Shown here: piece by piece, positions 1-7,874 of the stretch
Numbering within the stretch: position 1 is the first letter of the stretch
Layout of the letters: each line of letters starts with the position of its first letter
DNA from: Bacillus sp. DNRA2
Lineage (GTDB): Bacteria > Bacillota > Bacilli > Bacillales > Cytobacillaceae
Reading direction: 5' to 3'
Assembly (NCBI RefSeq): GCF_012843265.1
Contig: NZ_JABAIT010000013.1
Location: 57,822 to 121,821, forward strand
Length of the DNA: 64,000 nt
Position numbers and translations under genes: made by a program
The notes under the pieces: generated by a model
What the model was told of the DNA's origin: nothing
The model's database searches: none
Seen by the model: the letters and a program-made list of their open reading frames with translations, nothing else

Positions 1-261
1 TTATTCACTTTTACACTTATTCTCGGAGTAACAGGAGGATATTTATTTTCAGCAGGCAATGAATTATTTGGGACGATTTTTATTGTTGCTAGTGCTGTTA
101 GTTTGATTTTTACCATCGCATATTATGCTTCTAAGCGGAAATATAACTCGTGGAAGTGGGATTGTCTCGATTGCGCTGTACCTGATTGCGATTGTGATGG
201 ATTGGATTGTAGTTCGGATTGTAAACCAGATTGTGATTGTGGAGGACCAAATTGTGATTAA
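1..261 (+). CDS. C-terminal part of a membrane protein with a Cys/Asp-rich tail (5' truncated)
   Basis: The window opens inside this gene; 86 codons are visible before TAA. Two hydrophobic stretches (visible residues about 1-18 and 23-42) look like membrane helices. A basic linker follows (SKRKYNSWKW), then a 33-residue tail with nine cysteines, eight preceded by Asp (DCLDC, PDCDCDG, PDCDCGG). The spacing suggests metal binding, which is inference. The stop overlaps the next gene's GTG start and RBS by 8 bases, so the two are probably translationally coupled. I do not recognise the family; the missing N-terminus would decide it. Confidence 0.75.
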   Translation, partial: LFTFTLILGVTGGYLFSAGNELFGTIFIVASAVSLIFTIAYYASKRKYNSWKWDCLDCAVPDCDCDGLDCSSDCKPDCDCGGPNCD

Positions 262-607
262 TGAAGTTATTAGGGATATCTTCACCTTACAATTTGTACC
301 ATGCCATCGTAAAAAAGAACGGTCTTTAATAATAAGAGGGAAACAATTCCCGCTATGTTATCGCTGCATGGCGATATTACTAGGGTATCTATTTTTGCCG
401 TTTTTGCTCTTCATCGATTTTTCCTTTCCGCTTTGGTTAGCGATCGTGCTCAACTTTCCGATGGTTATTGATGGGACACTACAAAGGATAGGAGTACATA
501 CGAGTACTAATTTCTTGAGATTATGGACTGGATTAATATGTGGACTAGGTCAATCTATGATCGTAGCATATGTTAGTCGTTTTTTATTCGATATTTTAAT
601 GCAGTAA
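254..607 (+). CDS. DUF2085 family membrane protein
   Basis: 117 residues from GTG 254. That start is chosen because GGAGG at 241-245 sits 8 bases upstream; earlier in-frame codons overlap the preceding gene and have no RBS. The N-terminal part carries the DUF2085 signature: PCHRKKERS, then GKQFPLCYRC about 11 residues on, which gives a CH...CxxC cysteine/histidine set that may bind metal. Two to three hydrophobic helices follow (LLGYLFLPFLLF and later). The biochemical role of the family is unknown. The last codons and stop lie inside the 57-bp palindrome at 593-649, so the C-terminus (ILMQ) is shared with the convergent gene. Confidence 0.85.
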   Translation: MINEVIRDIFTLQFVPCHRKKERSLIIRGKQFPLCYRCMAILLGYLFLPFLLFIDFSFPLWLAIVLNFPMVIDGTLQRIGVHTSTNFLRLWTGLICGLGQSMIVAYVSRFLFDILMQ

Positions 608-649
608 AGCGATGGGGGACAGTCCCCCATCGCTTTACTGCATTAAAAT
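593..649. terminator. Perfect 57-bp palindrome acting as bidirectional terminator between convergent genes
   Basis: Arms 593-620 and 622-649 are exact reverse complements (28 bp each) around a single A at 621. The GC-rich core GATGGGGGACAGTCCCCCAT gives a very stable hairpin, and A/T runs flank it. The palindrome includes the stop codons of both flanking genes, so the DUF2085 gene and the minus-strand gene both end ATT TTA ATG CAG TAA (ILMQ). Terminator function is inferred from structure and position. Confidence 0.8.
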
Positions 650-895
650 GTATTGGATGGTGTTGGGGTTAATCGGTGTTATGGTATGGATTTGATAACC
701 GATGCTTAGTAATTGTGCAAGAGTTTCGGCACAATTTGTGTGCGGAGGTTCAATGGGAGCATGCTTGCTTTGATACATGTGTAGGAATTGGTTGGTTGGT
801 GTGCATTGAACAATTACTACATGTTTTCCCATCCACGCTTGCCCGATTATTGGGTTTGCTGGGGTTCTTTTGCTTGGATACCACCACATAGGCAT
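635..895 (-). CDS. Small uncharacterised protein (MPMWWYP start)
   Basis: 86 residues from ATG 893-895, chosen because AAGGTGG lies 5 bases upstream; an in-frame GTG at 904 overlaps that RBS. The protein starts MPMWWYPSKRTP and is soluble, with a predicted beta/alpha flow (KHVVIVQCTPTNQFL, later CAETLAQLLSIGYQIHTITP). That looks like a compact folded domain and not a shadow ORF. No family recognised. It converges on the DUF2085 gene, and its last four codons are dictated by the shared palindrome. Confidence 0.6.
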   Translation of the reverse strand: MPMWWYPSKRTPANPIIGQAWMGKHVVIVQCTPTNQFLHMYQSKHAPIEPPHTNCAETLAQLLSIGYQIHTITPINPNTIQYILMQ

Positions 896-1027
896 ATAAT
901 CCACCTTCAGTTTGTTGATAGTATACTTTATTCATATTTTCTTGAGTTGCGCTCTGTTCGTAGTACTTTGCTTAATTACATACTTTCTAGAAACTTAGCA
1001 TCTAATGATAATGAGGTGTTTTTTTCT

Positions 1028-1420
1028 ATGAAACGTAATCATCTTAGATTCATGGTCTTACTGCTTATCGTAGTTTGTTTTTATCTAGTTGTTTTTCGGA
1101 CAAGAACGGTAACTTATCAAGGTGAAAACGCAAATTGGCAAGTTCGGGTTCAAGCTAAACTCACCGGTCTAAATGGTACCCATACTATCAGGATCAAATA
1201 TAAGGGGAAAAAATCGATTCGTGTTGGGGAATATCACATCAAGCCATTTTTCGAGGGTGAACAGGAACCCAAACTTATAAATGGTGAAATTGTTTATCAA
1301 TGTACCGATGATTGCGGATATTACTCAAAAAATGAAACATTAATATTTTTCATCGTTTGGGTTGAAGGTGCAAATCAAACAGAAAAAATAAATTTGATTG
1401 ATATGAACAAGAAAGAATGA
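1028..1420 (+). CDS. Membrane-anchored hypothetical protein
   Basis: 130 residues from ATG 1028, with GAGGTG 9 bases upstream. The open frame continues upstream to 788, but that part has no RBS and a composition unlike a protein. The N-terminus MKRNHLRFMVLLLIVVCFYL is a signal anchor, with no lipobox. The rest is a beta-rich extracytoplasmic domain with two cysteines in YQCTDDCGYY, probably a disulfide. It is the size of small Ig-like exported domains, but I cannot assign a family. Confidence 0.75.
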   Translation: MKRNHLRFMVLLLIVVCFYLVVFRTRTVTYQGENANWQVRVQAKLTGLNGTHTIRIKYKGKKSIRVGEYHIKPFFEGEQEPKLINGEIVYQCTDDCGYYSKNETLIFFIVWVEGANQTEKINLIDMNKKE

Positions 1421-1539
1421 AGCTTGCTAGTATCCGCCTATGAAATCTCATTCCTTCAAAAAAATTTATTATTAAAAAAGGTTTCGCTAATTTTTACCAG
1501 AAATACATAGTAATAGAGTTTTGAAGAGGTGATATCAAA

Positions 1540-1785
1540 ATGCCAGTGATAACAATTAAATTAGCAAAGGGAAGAAGCGAGGCGCAAAAGCAGAAATTTG
1601 TAGAGGCAATTACCAAAGAAGCAGCGAACATTTTAAACGTGCAAGCGGAATGGGTGACAGTACTTTTTGACGAATATGAGCGTGAAAATTGGGCTTCAAA
1701 CGGCAAACTGCATTCATTAAAATTCGGAGAAGGATTCGGTCAAACCGGAACAACACTATCCGAAGCTGAAGAGGAGATAAAATGA
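1540..1785 (+). CDS. 4-oxalocrotonate tautomerase family protein
   Basis: 81 residues starting MPVITIKLAKGRS. Pro-2 becomes the N-terminal catalytic base after Met removal, and the rest matches the beta-alpha-beta tautomerase fold (QKQKFVEAITKEAANIL helix). Tautomerases of this type interconvert enol and keto acids; the substrate here is unknown. RBS GAGGTG lies 9 bases upstream. The stop overlaps the next start (ATGA at 1782-1785), so it is co-translated with the epimerase-like gene. Confidence 0.88.
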   Translation: MPVITIKLAKGRSEAQKQKFVEAITKEAANILNVQAEWVTVLFDEYERENWASNGKLHSLKFGEGFGQTGTTLSEAEEEIK

Positions 1786-2681
1786 AAATCGTGATTGCTG
1801 GAGGTACTGGCTTTATTGGAGAAATATTAACCCGATATTTACTTGATAAAGGCCATCATATCGTGATTTTGACAAGAAACCCCAAACAAGCAAAGGGAAA
1901 CATTTCATATGTGAAATGGCTAACTGCTGACTCAAATCCCCAATTGGAGCTTGAAGGGGCGGACGTGTTTATTAACTTAGCAGGAGTTTCAATTAACGCA
2001 GGGCGTTGGACAAAGCAACATCAACAACAGATTTATGAAAGTAGGATGAAGTCAACCGATGAACTTCTAAGTATTATTGCCACGTTGCACGTTAAACCTT
2101 CCGTGTTCATTAATGCTAGTGCCATTGGAATTTATCCTGCTTCAGATAAAGTAGAATATACAGAAACTAATCATGAAGTTGCCAATGATTTTCTTGGAAA
2201 AACAGTTAAAGATTGGGAAGAAAAAGCTGGTAGAGTGGCGGCCGATGGGATTCGTTGCGTTTTTATGCGATTTGGTGTAGTCCTTGGTAGAGAAGGCGGA
2301 GCACTCCCGTTAATGGTTCTTCCCTATAAACTTTTTGTTGGAGGGCGAGTTGGTACAGGGAAACAATGGGTTTCGTGGGTCCATGTATTGGATGTTGTAA
2401 GGGCAATAATCTTTGTTATCGAATCTCAGCGAGTAAGGGGACCAGTAAATATTACAGCACCTTCTCCAGTTACGATGGATGAATTTGGTAGGACAATTGG
2501 GGAGGTTATACATCGTCCGCACTGGTTACCCGTTCCAGACTTTGCTATGAAGTTTGTCTTAGGCCAAAAAAGTGCCCTTGTGTTAGAAGGACAGAAAGTT
2601 ATTCCTGAAATACTAGAAAATTCGGGGTTTGTATTTACTTTTCCTACGCTTAAATCAGCATTAGAAGATTTGCTCAAATAA
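1782..2681 (+). CDS. TIGR01777 family NAD(P)-dependent epimerase-like protein (YfhF type)
   Basis: 299 residues. The N-terminal Rossmann motif GGTGFIGEILTRYL (residues 7-20) binds NAD(P). FINLAGVSI and NASAIGIYP match the extended SDR fold, and the C-terminal ~50 residues look like the DUF1731 domain typical of TIGR01777 proteins. The usual length is about 300. The family is widespread (E. coli YfcH, B. subtilis YfhF) and its substrate is not established. It overlaps the tautomerase gene by 4 bases. Confidence 0.88.
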   Translation: MKIVIAGGTGFIGEILTRYLLDKGHHIVILTRNPKQAKGNISYVKWLTADSNPQLELEGADVFINLAGVSINAGRWTKQHQQQIYESRMKSTDELLSIIATLHVKPSVFINASAIGIYPASDKVEYTETNHEVANDFLGKTVKDWEEKAGRVAADGIRCVFMRFGVVLGREGGALPLMVLPYKLFVGGRVGTGKQWVSWVHVLDVVRAIIFVIESQRVRGPVNITAPSPVTMDEFGRTIGEVIHRPHWLPVPDFAMKFVLGQKSALVLEGQKVIPEILENSGFVFTFPTLKSALEDLLK

Positions 2682-2724
2682 CGAATAGGATTTAAAAACC
2701 TAACAAACGTGAGGTGAAACATAA

Positions 2725-3093
2725 ATGGAATGTCCTTTTTGTAGTGAGAAAATTAATACAGTTGCTGAAAATGATCTTGCTTATGCTATTTATGACAAAT
2801 ATCCAGTCAGTGATGGGCATATACTCATCATCCCGAAACGACATTTTAGCAGTTTTTTTGATGCTAGTGTCGAAGAACGACGTGCTATGAATGATCTATT
2901 GGACCAATGCAAAAACATACTGGATGATGTAAGTGCCCCGCATGGATATAATATTGGAATAAATTGTGGCGAAGCTGCTGGGCAAACGATTTTTCATGTC
3001 CATGTTCATTTAATTCCCCGTTTCACTAGTGATATTAACGATCCAAGAGGTGGAGTCAGAGGAGTCATACCGGAAAAAAGAATATATGAATGA
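2725..3093 (+). CDS. HIT family protein
   Basis: 122 residues. The histidine triad HVHVHLIPRF lies near residues 92-101. N-terminal CPFC plus a downstream His resemble the zinc site of many HIT hydrolases. HIT proteins hydrolyse nucleotide phosphoramidates or dinucleoside polyphosphates; the substrate here is not known. RBS GAGGTG precedes ATG 2725. The gene ends into a hairpin terminator shared with the convergent 47-residue gene. Confidence 0.9.
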   Translation: MECPFCSEKINTVAENDLAYAIYDKYPVSDGHILIIPKRHFSSFFDASVEERRAMNDLLDQCKNILDDVSAPHGYNIGINCGEAAGQTIFHVHVHLIPRFTSDINDPRGGVRGVIPEKRIYE

Positions 3094-3131
3094 AAAAATG
3101 TGAGGGAACGATTATGTTCACTCACATTTTT
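3094..3131. terminator. Bidirectional terminator
   Basis: AAAAATGTGAG and CTCACATTTTT pair around an inner GAAC/GTTC stem. A/T tracts on both sides serve the HIT gene (+) and the small minus-strand gene that ends at 3122. Confidence 0.75.
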
Positions 3132-3265
3132 AAAATTTCATGTTCTGATACTAATAATACTTTTCTAGGATTATTCTCGCTTTTAATTTCATATTGTCCA
3201 TTTCGATAATCATAGAAGATTCTGTACACATTGCCTGAGTATAATACTTTGTCGTTTACTACCAT
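3122..3265 (-). CDS. Small hypothetical protein, 47 residues
   Basis: Start ATG (3263-3265) with AGGAGG about 7 bases upstream on the minus strand, TGA stop at 3122-3124. The sequence begins MVVNDKVLYSGNVYRIFYDY and ends VSEHEILKM; alternating hydrophobic/polar residues suggest a small beta-sheet domain (SH3-like size). It ends exactly at the shared terminator, which supports a real transcript. No family assigned. Confidence 0.7.
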   Translation of the reverse strand: MVVNDKVLYSGNVYRIFYDYRNGQYEIKSENNPRKVLLVSEHEILKM

Positions 3266-3477
3266 ATTATTACCTCCTAGGTCTTAAGTAAATTAAGTTT
3301 ACTTCATAATTTTTTTGAAAGATATTGTATTGTTAGATAATCTGACATTGATTTTTTTTCTGGTTATCTTTCATTAAAACTTTTATCTTAATTCCCAACT
3401 TACTTCACACTTTATCGGAATTGTGACCCATCCCTAAATTTTCCCATAAACTATTCAGTAATTGAAAATAATCTGAT

Positions 3478-3496
3478 GATTATGAAAATCATTATC
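3478..3496. promoter_or_regulatory. Fur box upstream of the P-type ATPase
   Basis: GATTATGAAAATCATTATC matches the classical 19-bp Fur consensus GATAATGATAATCATTATC at 17 of 19 positions. It lies about 200 bases before the ATPase start. A weaker PerR-box-like TTAAAATTATTACTA (12 of 15 to TTATAATTATTATAA) is at 3513-3527, and a partial Fur-like half site is near 3624-3642. Iron- and peroxide-linked control is inferred. Confidence 0.6.
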
Positions 3497-3693
3497 AATA
3501 ATAATTATTTATTTAAAATTATTACTATTTATTTTTTAAATCACCTGTGTTATGATGTCATTACGTTAATAGGGATAAATTTAGTTAAGTAGTACACCTT
3601 ATTGTTATTTTACAAAAATGAACGAGATTTTCATTCTCATTTAAAATTTATTTTTGAGAATCTAAGATGTGTAATCAAAGGGGAGGTAAAAAT

Positions 3694-5610
3694 ATGCTTG
3701 CTGAAGTAAAAACGATAAAGCAGCCAGTACAAATCGAGGCACCTTTTTTAGAAAAAGTAAGACCGCATATTGAATTAATAGCTGCCTTATTCAGTGGAGT
3801 GCTTATTTTAGCAGGCTGGCTCTGCATGAAAACCGATTGGCAGACTGCTGCAATTGTAATTTATCTTGCAGCCTATATCATTGGGGGTTTTTCTAAGGCG
3901 AAAGAAGGATTAGAAGATACTATTGCCAATAAAGAACTAAATGTGGAAATGCTGATGATTTTAGCGGCGATCGGTTCCGCGGTTATTGGATACTGGAATG
4001 AAGGGGCAATTTTAATCTTTATTTTTGCATTAAGTGGAGCACTTGAAACCTACACCTTGAATAAAAGTCAGAAGGAAATTTCGTCGTTAATGGATTTGCA
4101 GCCTGAAGAAGCAATTCGTATCAATGATGGGATAGAGGAAAAAGTTCGTCTCGAACAGCTTTGTGTTGGGGATAACATACTTATTAAGCCAGGTGAACGG
4201 ATTCCAACCGATGGAAGAATCATTGAAGGACAGACGAATTTAGATGAAGCAGCTATTACAGGTGAATCGATGCCTGTAAGTAAAACCATTTCCGATGAAG
4301 TATTTGCAGGGACAGTTAACTTACGTGGGACCATTATGATTGAAATGACTAAACCTAGCAGTGAAACATTATTTCAAAAAATCATAACGCTTGTTCAATC
4401 AGCACAAAGTGAGAAGTCTCCATCTCAGCAATTCATCGAACAGTTTGAAGGAAGATATGTTAAAACGGTATTAATTGTTGTTGGTTTGATGATGTTTGTT
4501 CCCCATTTCGCATTAGGGTGGAGTTGGACGGAAACCATTTATCGTGCGATGATATTATTAGTAGTTGCTTCACCATGCGCTTTAGTTGCAGCGGTAATGC
4601 CGGCCACTTTATCTGCCATTTCCAATGGTGCCAGACATGGAATTTTGTTTAAGGGTGGCGTTCATATAGAAAACCTTGGGAACCTACAAGCGATTGCTTT
4701 TGATAAGACTGGCACATTGACGAAAGGAAAACCTGAGGTAGCGGATGTTGTGGTACGTGAAGATGTAAGTACAGATCAATTTTTATTACATGTAGCATCA
4801 ATTGAAAAATATTCCAATCATCCGCTTGCAGCAGCCATTGTTCGATATGCGAATCGGAATCCGCAAGAATTACTGAAACCGGAAAACATGGAGGATCTTG
4901 CTGGATATGGTGTGCAGGCAACGCTCGACTCTGTTCAATGGAAGGTTGGTAAGGCCGACTTTGTAGGTCGCGCTGAAGCTGAGGGATTTCAAAATGGTAT
5001 TGCATTAAGTTTCCAAGATGAAGGAAAAACGATTGTCTACGCAAGTGATGATAAAGGAATTGCTGGTATTGTAACATTAAGTGATTGTGTTCGAGAGGAG
5101 GCAATTCAGGCTATCCGTTCATTAAAGGCGGAGGGTATTCATACTATCATGCTTACAGGTGATAGTAACAAAACAGCGACAACGATAGCAACGGCAGCAG
5201 GAATTGATTATTTTATCTCAGAGTGCTTACCTGAAACAAAGGTGGATGAGATGAAAAAATTAAAGGAACGCTATCAAACCGTCGCCATGGTTGGTGATGG
5301 CATTAATGATGCGCCAGCACTTGCCACTGCAACAGTTGGAATTGCAATGGGTGAAGGTACTGATGTAGCTTTAGAAACAGCAGATGTGGTCTTAATGAAA
5401 AATGATTTACCGAAAATTGCAGAAGCTGTAAGGTTATCGAAACGAATGAATCGCATTATTAAACAAAATGTCATTTTCTCAATTTCTGTTATTATGCTTT
5501 TAATCGCTTCAAATTTTTTGCAAGCTCTTGCTCTACCGTTTGGGGTCCTTGGTCATGAAGGAAGTACCATATTGGTCATATTAAATGGATTAAGACTATT
5601 ACGTTCATAA
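3694..5610 (+). CDS. P1B-4-type metal-exporting ATPase, probable Fe(II) efflux (PfeT/ZosA-like)
   Basis: 638 residues from ATG 3694, chosen because GGGGAGG sits about 7 bases upstream; ATG 3667 lacks an RBS. Core motifs: TGES near 189, SPC in the membrane at 293-295, DKTGT at 337-341, GDGINDAP near 534 and HEGST near 621. SPC plus HEG(G/S)T marks subgroup P1B-4, whose members export Fe(II), Co or Zn; there is no N-terminal HMA metal-binding domain. The upstream Fur box favours iron. B. subtilis PfeT (ZosA, PerR-regulated) and Listeria FrvA are the closest named examples I know. Substrate remains inferred. Confidence 0.88.
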   Translation: MLAEVKTIKQPVQIEAPFLEKVRPHIELIAALFSGVLILAGWLCMKTDWQTAAIVIYLAAYIIGGFSKAKEGLEDTIANKELNVEMLMILAAIGSAVIGYWNEGAILIFIFALSGALETYTLNKSQKEISSLMDLQPEEAIRINDGIEEKVRLEQLCVGDNILIKPGERIPTDGRIIEGQTNLDEAAITGESMPVSKTISDEVFAGTVNLRGTIMIEMTKPSSETLFQKIITLVQSAQSEKSPSQQFIEQFEGRYVKTVLIVVGLMMFVPHFALGWSWTETIYRAMILLVVASPCALVAAVMPATLSAISNGARHGILFKGGVHIENLGNLQAIAFDKTGTLTKGKPEVADVVVREDVSTDQFLLHVASIEKYSNHPLAAAIVRYANRNPQELLKPENMEDLAGYGVQATLDSVQWKVGKADFVGRAEAEGFQNGIALSFQDEGKTIVYASDDKGIAGIVTLSDCVREEAIQAIRSLKAEGIHTIMLTGDSNKTATTIATAAGIDYFISECLPETKVDEMKKLKERYQTVAMVGDGINDAPALATATVGIAMGEGTDVALETADVVLMKNDLPKIAEAVRLSKRMNRIIKQNVIFSISVIMLLIASNFLQALALPFGVLGHEGSTILVILNGLRLLRS

Positions 5611-5611
5611 A

Positions 5612-5644
5612 ATGCAACAGCAGAAATGCTGTTGTATTTTTTTT
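5612..5644 (+). terminator. Rho-independent terminator after the P-type ATPase
   Basis: GCAACAGC / GCTGTTG stem with a six-base loop, followed by a long T tract. Confidence 0.85.
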
Positions 5645-5659
5645 GTAACAATAGTTTGC

Positions 5660-5673
5660 TGAAAACGCTTCAA
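5660..5673. promoter_or_regulatory. Possible catabolite (cre) site
   Basis: TGAAAACGCTTCAA matches the CcpA consensus TGWAARCGYTWNCA at all but one position. It lies about 130 bases before the wall-hydrolase gene. Seen by eye only; function untested. Confidence 0.3.
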
Positions 5674-5803
5674 TCTGGTTGTTTTTAACAAAAATCAGCT
5701 TAAATTGGTAATTATTGTACCTAAGATTACAGCACTTTTAATCCTTTTGTAACATAACAGTTGTTTTCTTCTGTTATAATTAGTTGTCGAGGAGGAGAAG
5801 TGC

Positions 5804-6868
5804 ATGCCAGAATTTAAGCGTATGATTCTCTTAAGTTTTACAACGATGTTATGTGTTTCAGGGACTTTCATTGGTGATGCGAAAGCAAACACTGAAACGA
5901 TACAAAACATACAACAAGAGTTAGACCAGACGGCTAAAGAAAAGCAATCGATTAATAATGAAATAGCCAACATACAACAAGATATGGAGTCGTTAAATAA
6001 CTTTATTGAAGAGAATAAGACAAAAATGGCTAATACCCAAAAGAGAATTGACGAAATGAATCAGCTGATTGAACAAAATAAAGAGCAGATTGTCATTCTC
6101 GAGGATAAAATTCATAATCGAAAAGAGGTTATGAAAAACAGACTAAAAGCCCTTCAAAGTGACGATAATAATTTTAATTTAGTTATTAAGGTTTTAATCG
6201 AGTCTAAGAGTTTTGATGATTTTATCCAAAGGGCAAGCGCTGTTAATGCTCTTCTTGATGCAGATAATGATATTCTAGAAGCGCAAAAACAGGACTTAAA
6301 GCAAATTGAAGAACGTAAAAAAGAAATCGATGAACAACAACAAATATTAAATGAAGAACAAGACACACTTGTACAGCAACAAAATGAGTTGAATCAAAAT
6401 TTACAAGCTCGTCAAGAAAGTCTTTCGGCAATGCAGGCAAAATATAGCCAAATCGAACAGCAAGAAGCCGGGATTCAATCTGAGCTACAGGCAGCACAAG
6501 AACGAATTCGCCAAGAACAGGCAGCGGCCTCAGCGGCGGTTACTGCTAACCAAGGAGTTAAACAAGTTGCACCTACTGGAGATGGCAGAGAATTGTTCGT
6601 TTCTGCAACTGCATATAGCCCAGAAGAGGCTGGTCCAACAACAAGATTAGGCTACAATATTCATGAAAATCCTAATCTGAAAATCATTGCCGTGGACCCT
6701 TCAGTTATTCCTCTTGGAAGCAGAGTATGGGTCGAAGGTTATGGTGAAGCGATTGCGGGAGATACTGGTTCAGCTATTAAAGGTTATAAAATTGATGTGT
6801 TAATGCCTTCAAAGGCAGCTGCACTATCATGGGGCCGAAAAACCGTAAAAGTTATTATCCTAAATTAG
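5804..6868 (+). CDS. Secreted cell-wall hydrolase: coiled coil plus C-terminal 3D domain
   Basis: 354 residues with RBS GAGGAGGAG. The N-terminal signal peptide (LLSFTTMLCVSGTFIG, cleaved near AKA-N) is followed by about 220 residues of Gln/Glu-rich coiled coil like the CwlO/PcsB N-terminal region. An Ala/Gln linker leads to a C-terminal 3D domain (about 260-354) whose three aspartates are in AVDPS, GDTGSAI and KIDVLMP, the MltA/YocH-like lytic fold. Role: peptidoglycan cleavage at the cell surface. Coiled coil plus 3D domain is common in Bacillaceae. A hairpin terminator follows. Confidence 0.9.
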   Translation: MPEFKRMILLSFTTMLCVSGTFIGDAKANTETIQNIQQELDQTAKEKQSINNEIANIQQDMESLNNFIEENKTKMANTQKRIDEMNQLIEQNKEQIVILEDKIHNRKEVMKNRLKALQSDDNNFNLVIKVLIESKSFDDFIQRASAVNALLDADNDILEAQKQDLKQIEERKKEIDEQQQILNEEQDTLVQQQNELNQNLQARQESLSAMQAKYSQIEQQEAGIQSELQAAQERIRQEQAAASAAVTANQGVKQVAPTGDGRELFVSATAYSPEEAGPTTRLGYNIHENPNLKIIAVDPSVIPLGSRVWVEGYGEAIAGDTGSAIKGYKIDVLMPSKAAALSWGRKTVKVIILN

Positions 6869-6895
6869 TAGACTTATATACTATAAAAGATCTAG

Positions 6896-6940
6896 AAAAA
6901 GCATGTCACTCATTATTATGAGGACATGCTTTTGCTTTTT
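6896..6940 (+). terminator. Rho-independent terminator
   Basis: AAAAAGCATGTC pairs with GACATGCTTTT across a 15-base loop, followed by a T-rich run; it ends the 3D-domain gene. Confidence 0.85.
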
Positions 6941-7056
6941 ATCTGGCACAAACATCCAATTCCGATATAGATGGGTATAAATACAAGATAAATGTACGAT
7001 TTGGAATACCTTATATAAGACGTTTAACAAGTCATATATAAAGGGGATGGAATAGA

Positions 7057-7656
7057 GTGAGTAATAATTCAAAAGATCATCACGACGAAAATCGCTATTA
7101 TGAAGGTTTCAAAGATGGTTACCGGGAAGGTTATAGTGACGGTTATAAAGATGGTATTAAAGAATTATTAAAAAAAATGAAAAGAGATCATGATAAAGAA
7201 GAGTCAAAAAGAGAAGAGAAGAAGGCAGAAACAAAAGAAAAGCAAAAAGATACAGTTAAGGAGACGAAAAAAGAACAATCGAAGCAGGTCATTAAGATCA
7301 ATAAGAGGAATTTGGACGAATGTGAAATAGAAAAAAATAAAAACGATCATCACGAAAAAGAAGAAAGATGTGAAGATGAAAGCAGCAGTAGTAGTAGCAA
7401 TAGTAAGGTAAGAGTTGAATTGAAGGTTATTCGTAAGGATGATAAAAAGAAAAAAAGTAAAGATGAGCATGAAGGAAATTATGACGAATACAAGAAAGAT
7501 TATCATAAAGGCCGGAATAAAGAGTACGATAAATATGATAAAAAAGAACGGGACAAAGAATCCGATTCACACTATTCAGCGTTTGATAGTTTCTTTAATG
7601 ATTCTAGAGACTCAAGAGATTCGAGAAGATCACGCAGAAGAGGTAGTTCGAATTAA
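7057..7656 (+). CDS. Highly charged low-complexity protein with GY-D/E-G repeats and SR-rich tail
   Basis: 199 residues from GTG 7057, with AAGGGG 10 bases upstream. The N-terminus repeats an EG/DG unit (YYEGFKDGYREGYSDGYKDG), followed by a Lys/Glu/Asp-rich middle, a short Ser run (residues 109-115) and an Arg/Ser tail (SRDSRDSRRSRRRGSS). Such compositions occur in spore-coat or surface matrix proteins, but no family is recognised and that role is speculative. It stands alone with a terminator after it. Confidence 0.7.
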   Translation: MSNNSKDHHDENRYYEGFKDGYREGYSDGYKDGIKELLKKMKRDHDKEESKREEKKAETKEKQKDTVKETKKEQSKQVIKINKRNLDECEIEKNKNDHHEKEERCEDESSSSSSNSKVRVELKVIRKDDKKKKSKDEHEGNYDEYKKDYHKGRNKEYDKYDKKERDKESDSHYSAFDSFFNDSRDSRDSRRSRRRGSSN

Positions 7657-7673
7657 CAGAACAGTATAGAAGT

Positions 7674-7708
7674 CCGAAGGGTGTCGATATTGAGCACCCT
7701 TTGGTTTT
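7674..7708 (+). terminator. Rho-independent terminator
   Basis: CCGAAGGGTG and CACCCTTTGG pair around an 11-base loop, followed by TTTTG, just after the charged-protein gene. Confidence 0.75.
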
Positions 7709-7874
7709 GCTGATAATTTTCAATTTCATTTAAATTAATCTGCTTAAACAAAGTGTCCCCAGCATATATAGGGTTTTATGTCTAACAGAATTTGTATTGA
7801 TATTTGTTATTAATAAAAATATCCAATAATGGGTAGTCTAATAGAGAAGATTTACAAACAAAGGGGGAAATTAT

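Noticed and set aside
593..649. Palindrome as a regulator operator (LexA-like)
   Set aside because: It does not match the B. subtilis LexA box and lies between gene 3' ends, not promoters; terminator is the simpler reading.
788..1027. Longer 210-codon start of the 1028-1420 gene
   Set aside because: The extra 80 codons have no RBS and overlap an opposing gene; ATG 1028 has GAGGTG 9 bases upstream and starts with a clean signal anchor.
3667..3693. ATG 3667 as P-type ATPase start
   Set aside because: No RBS upstream; GGGGAGG sits ahead of ATG 3694.
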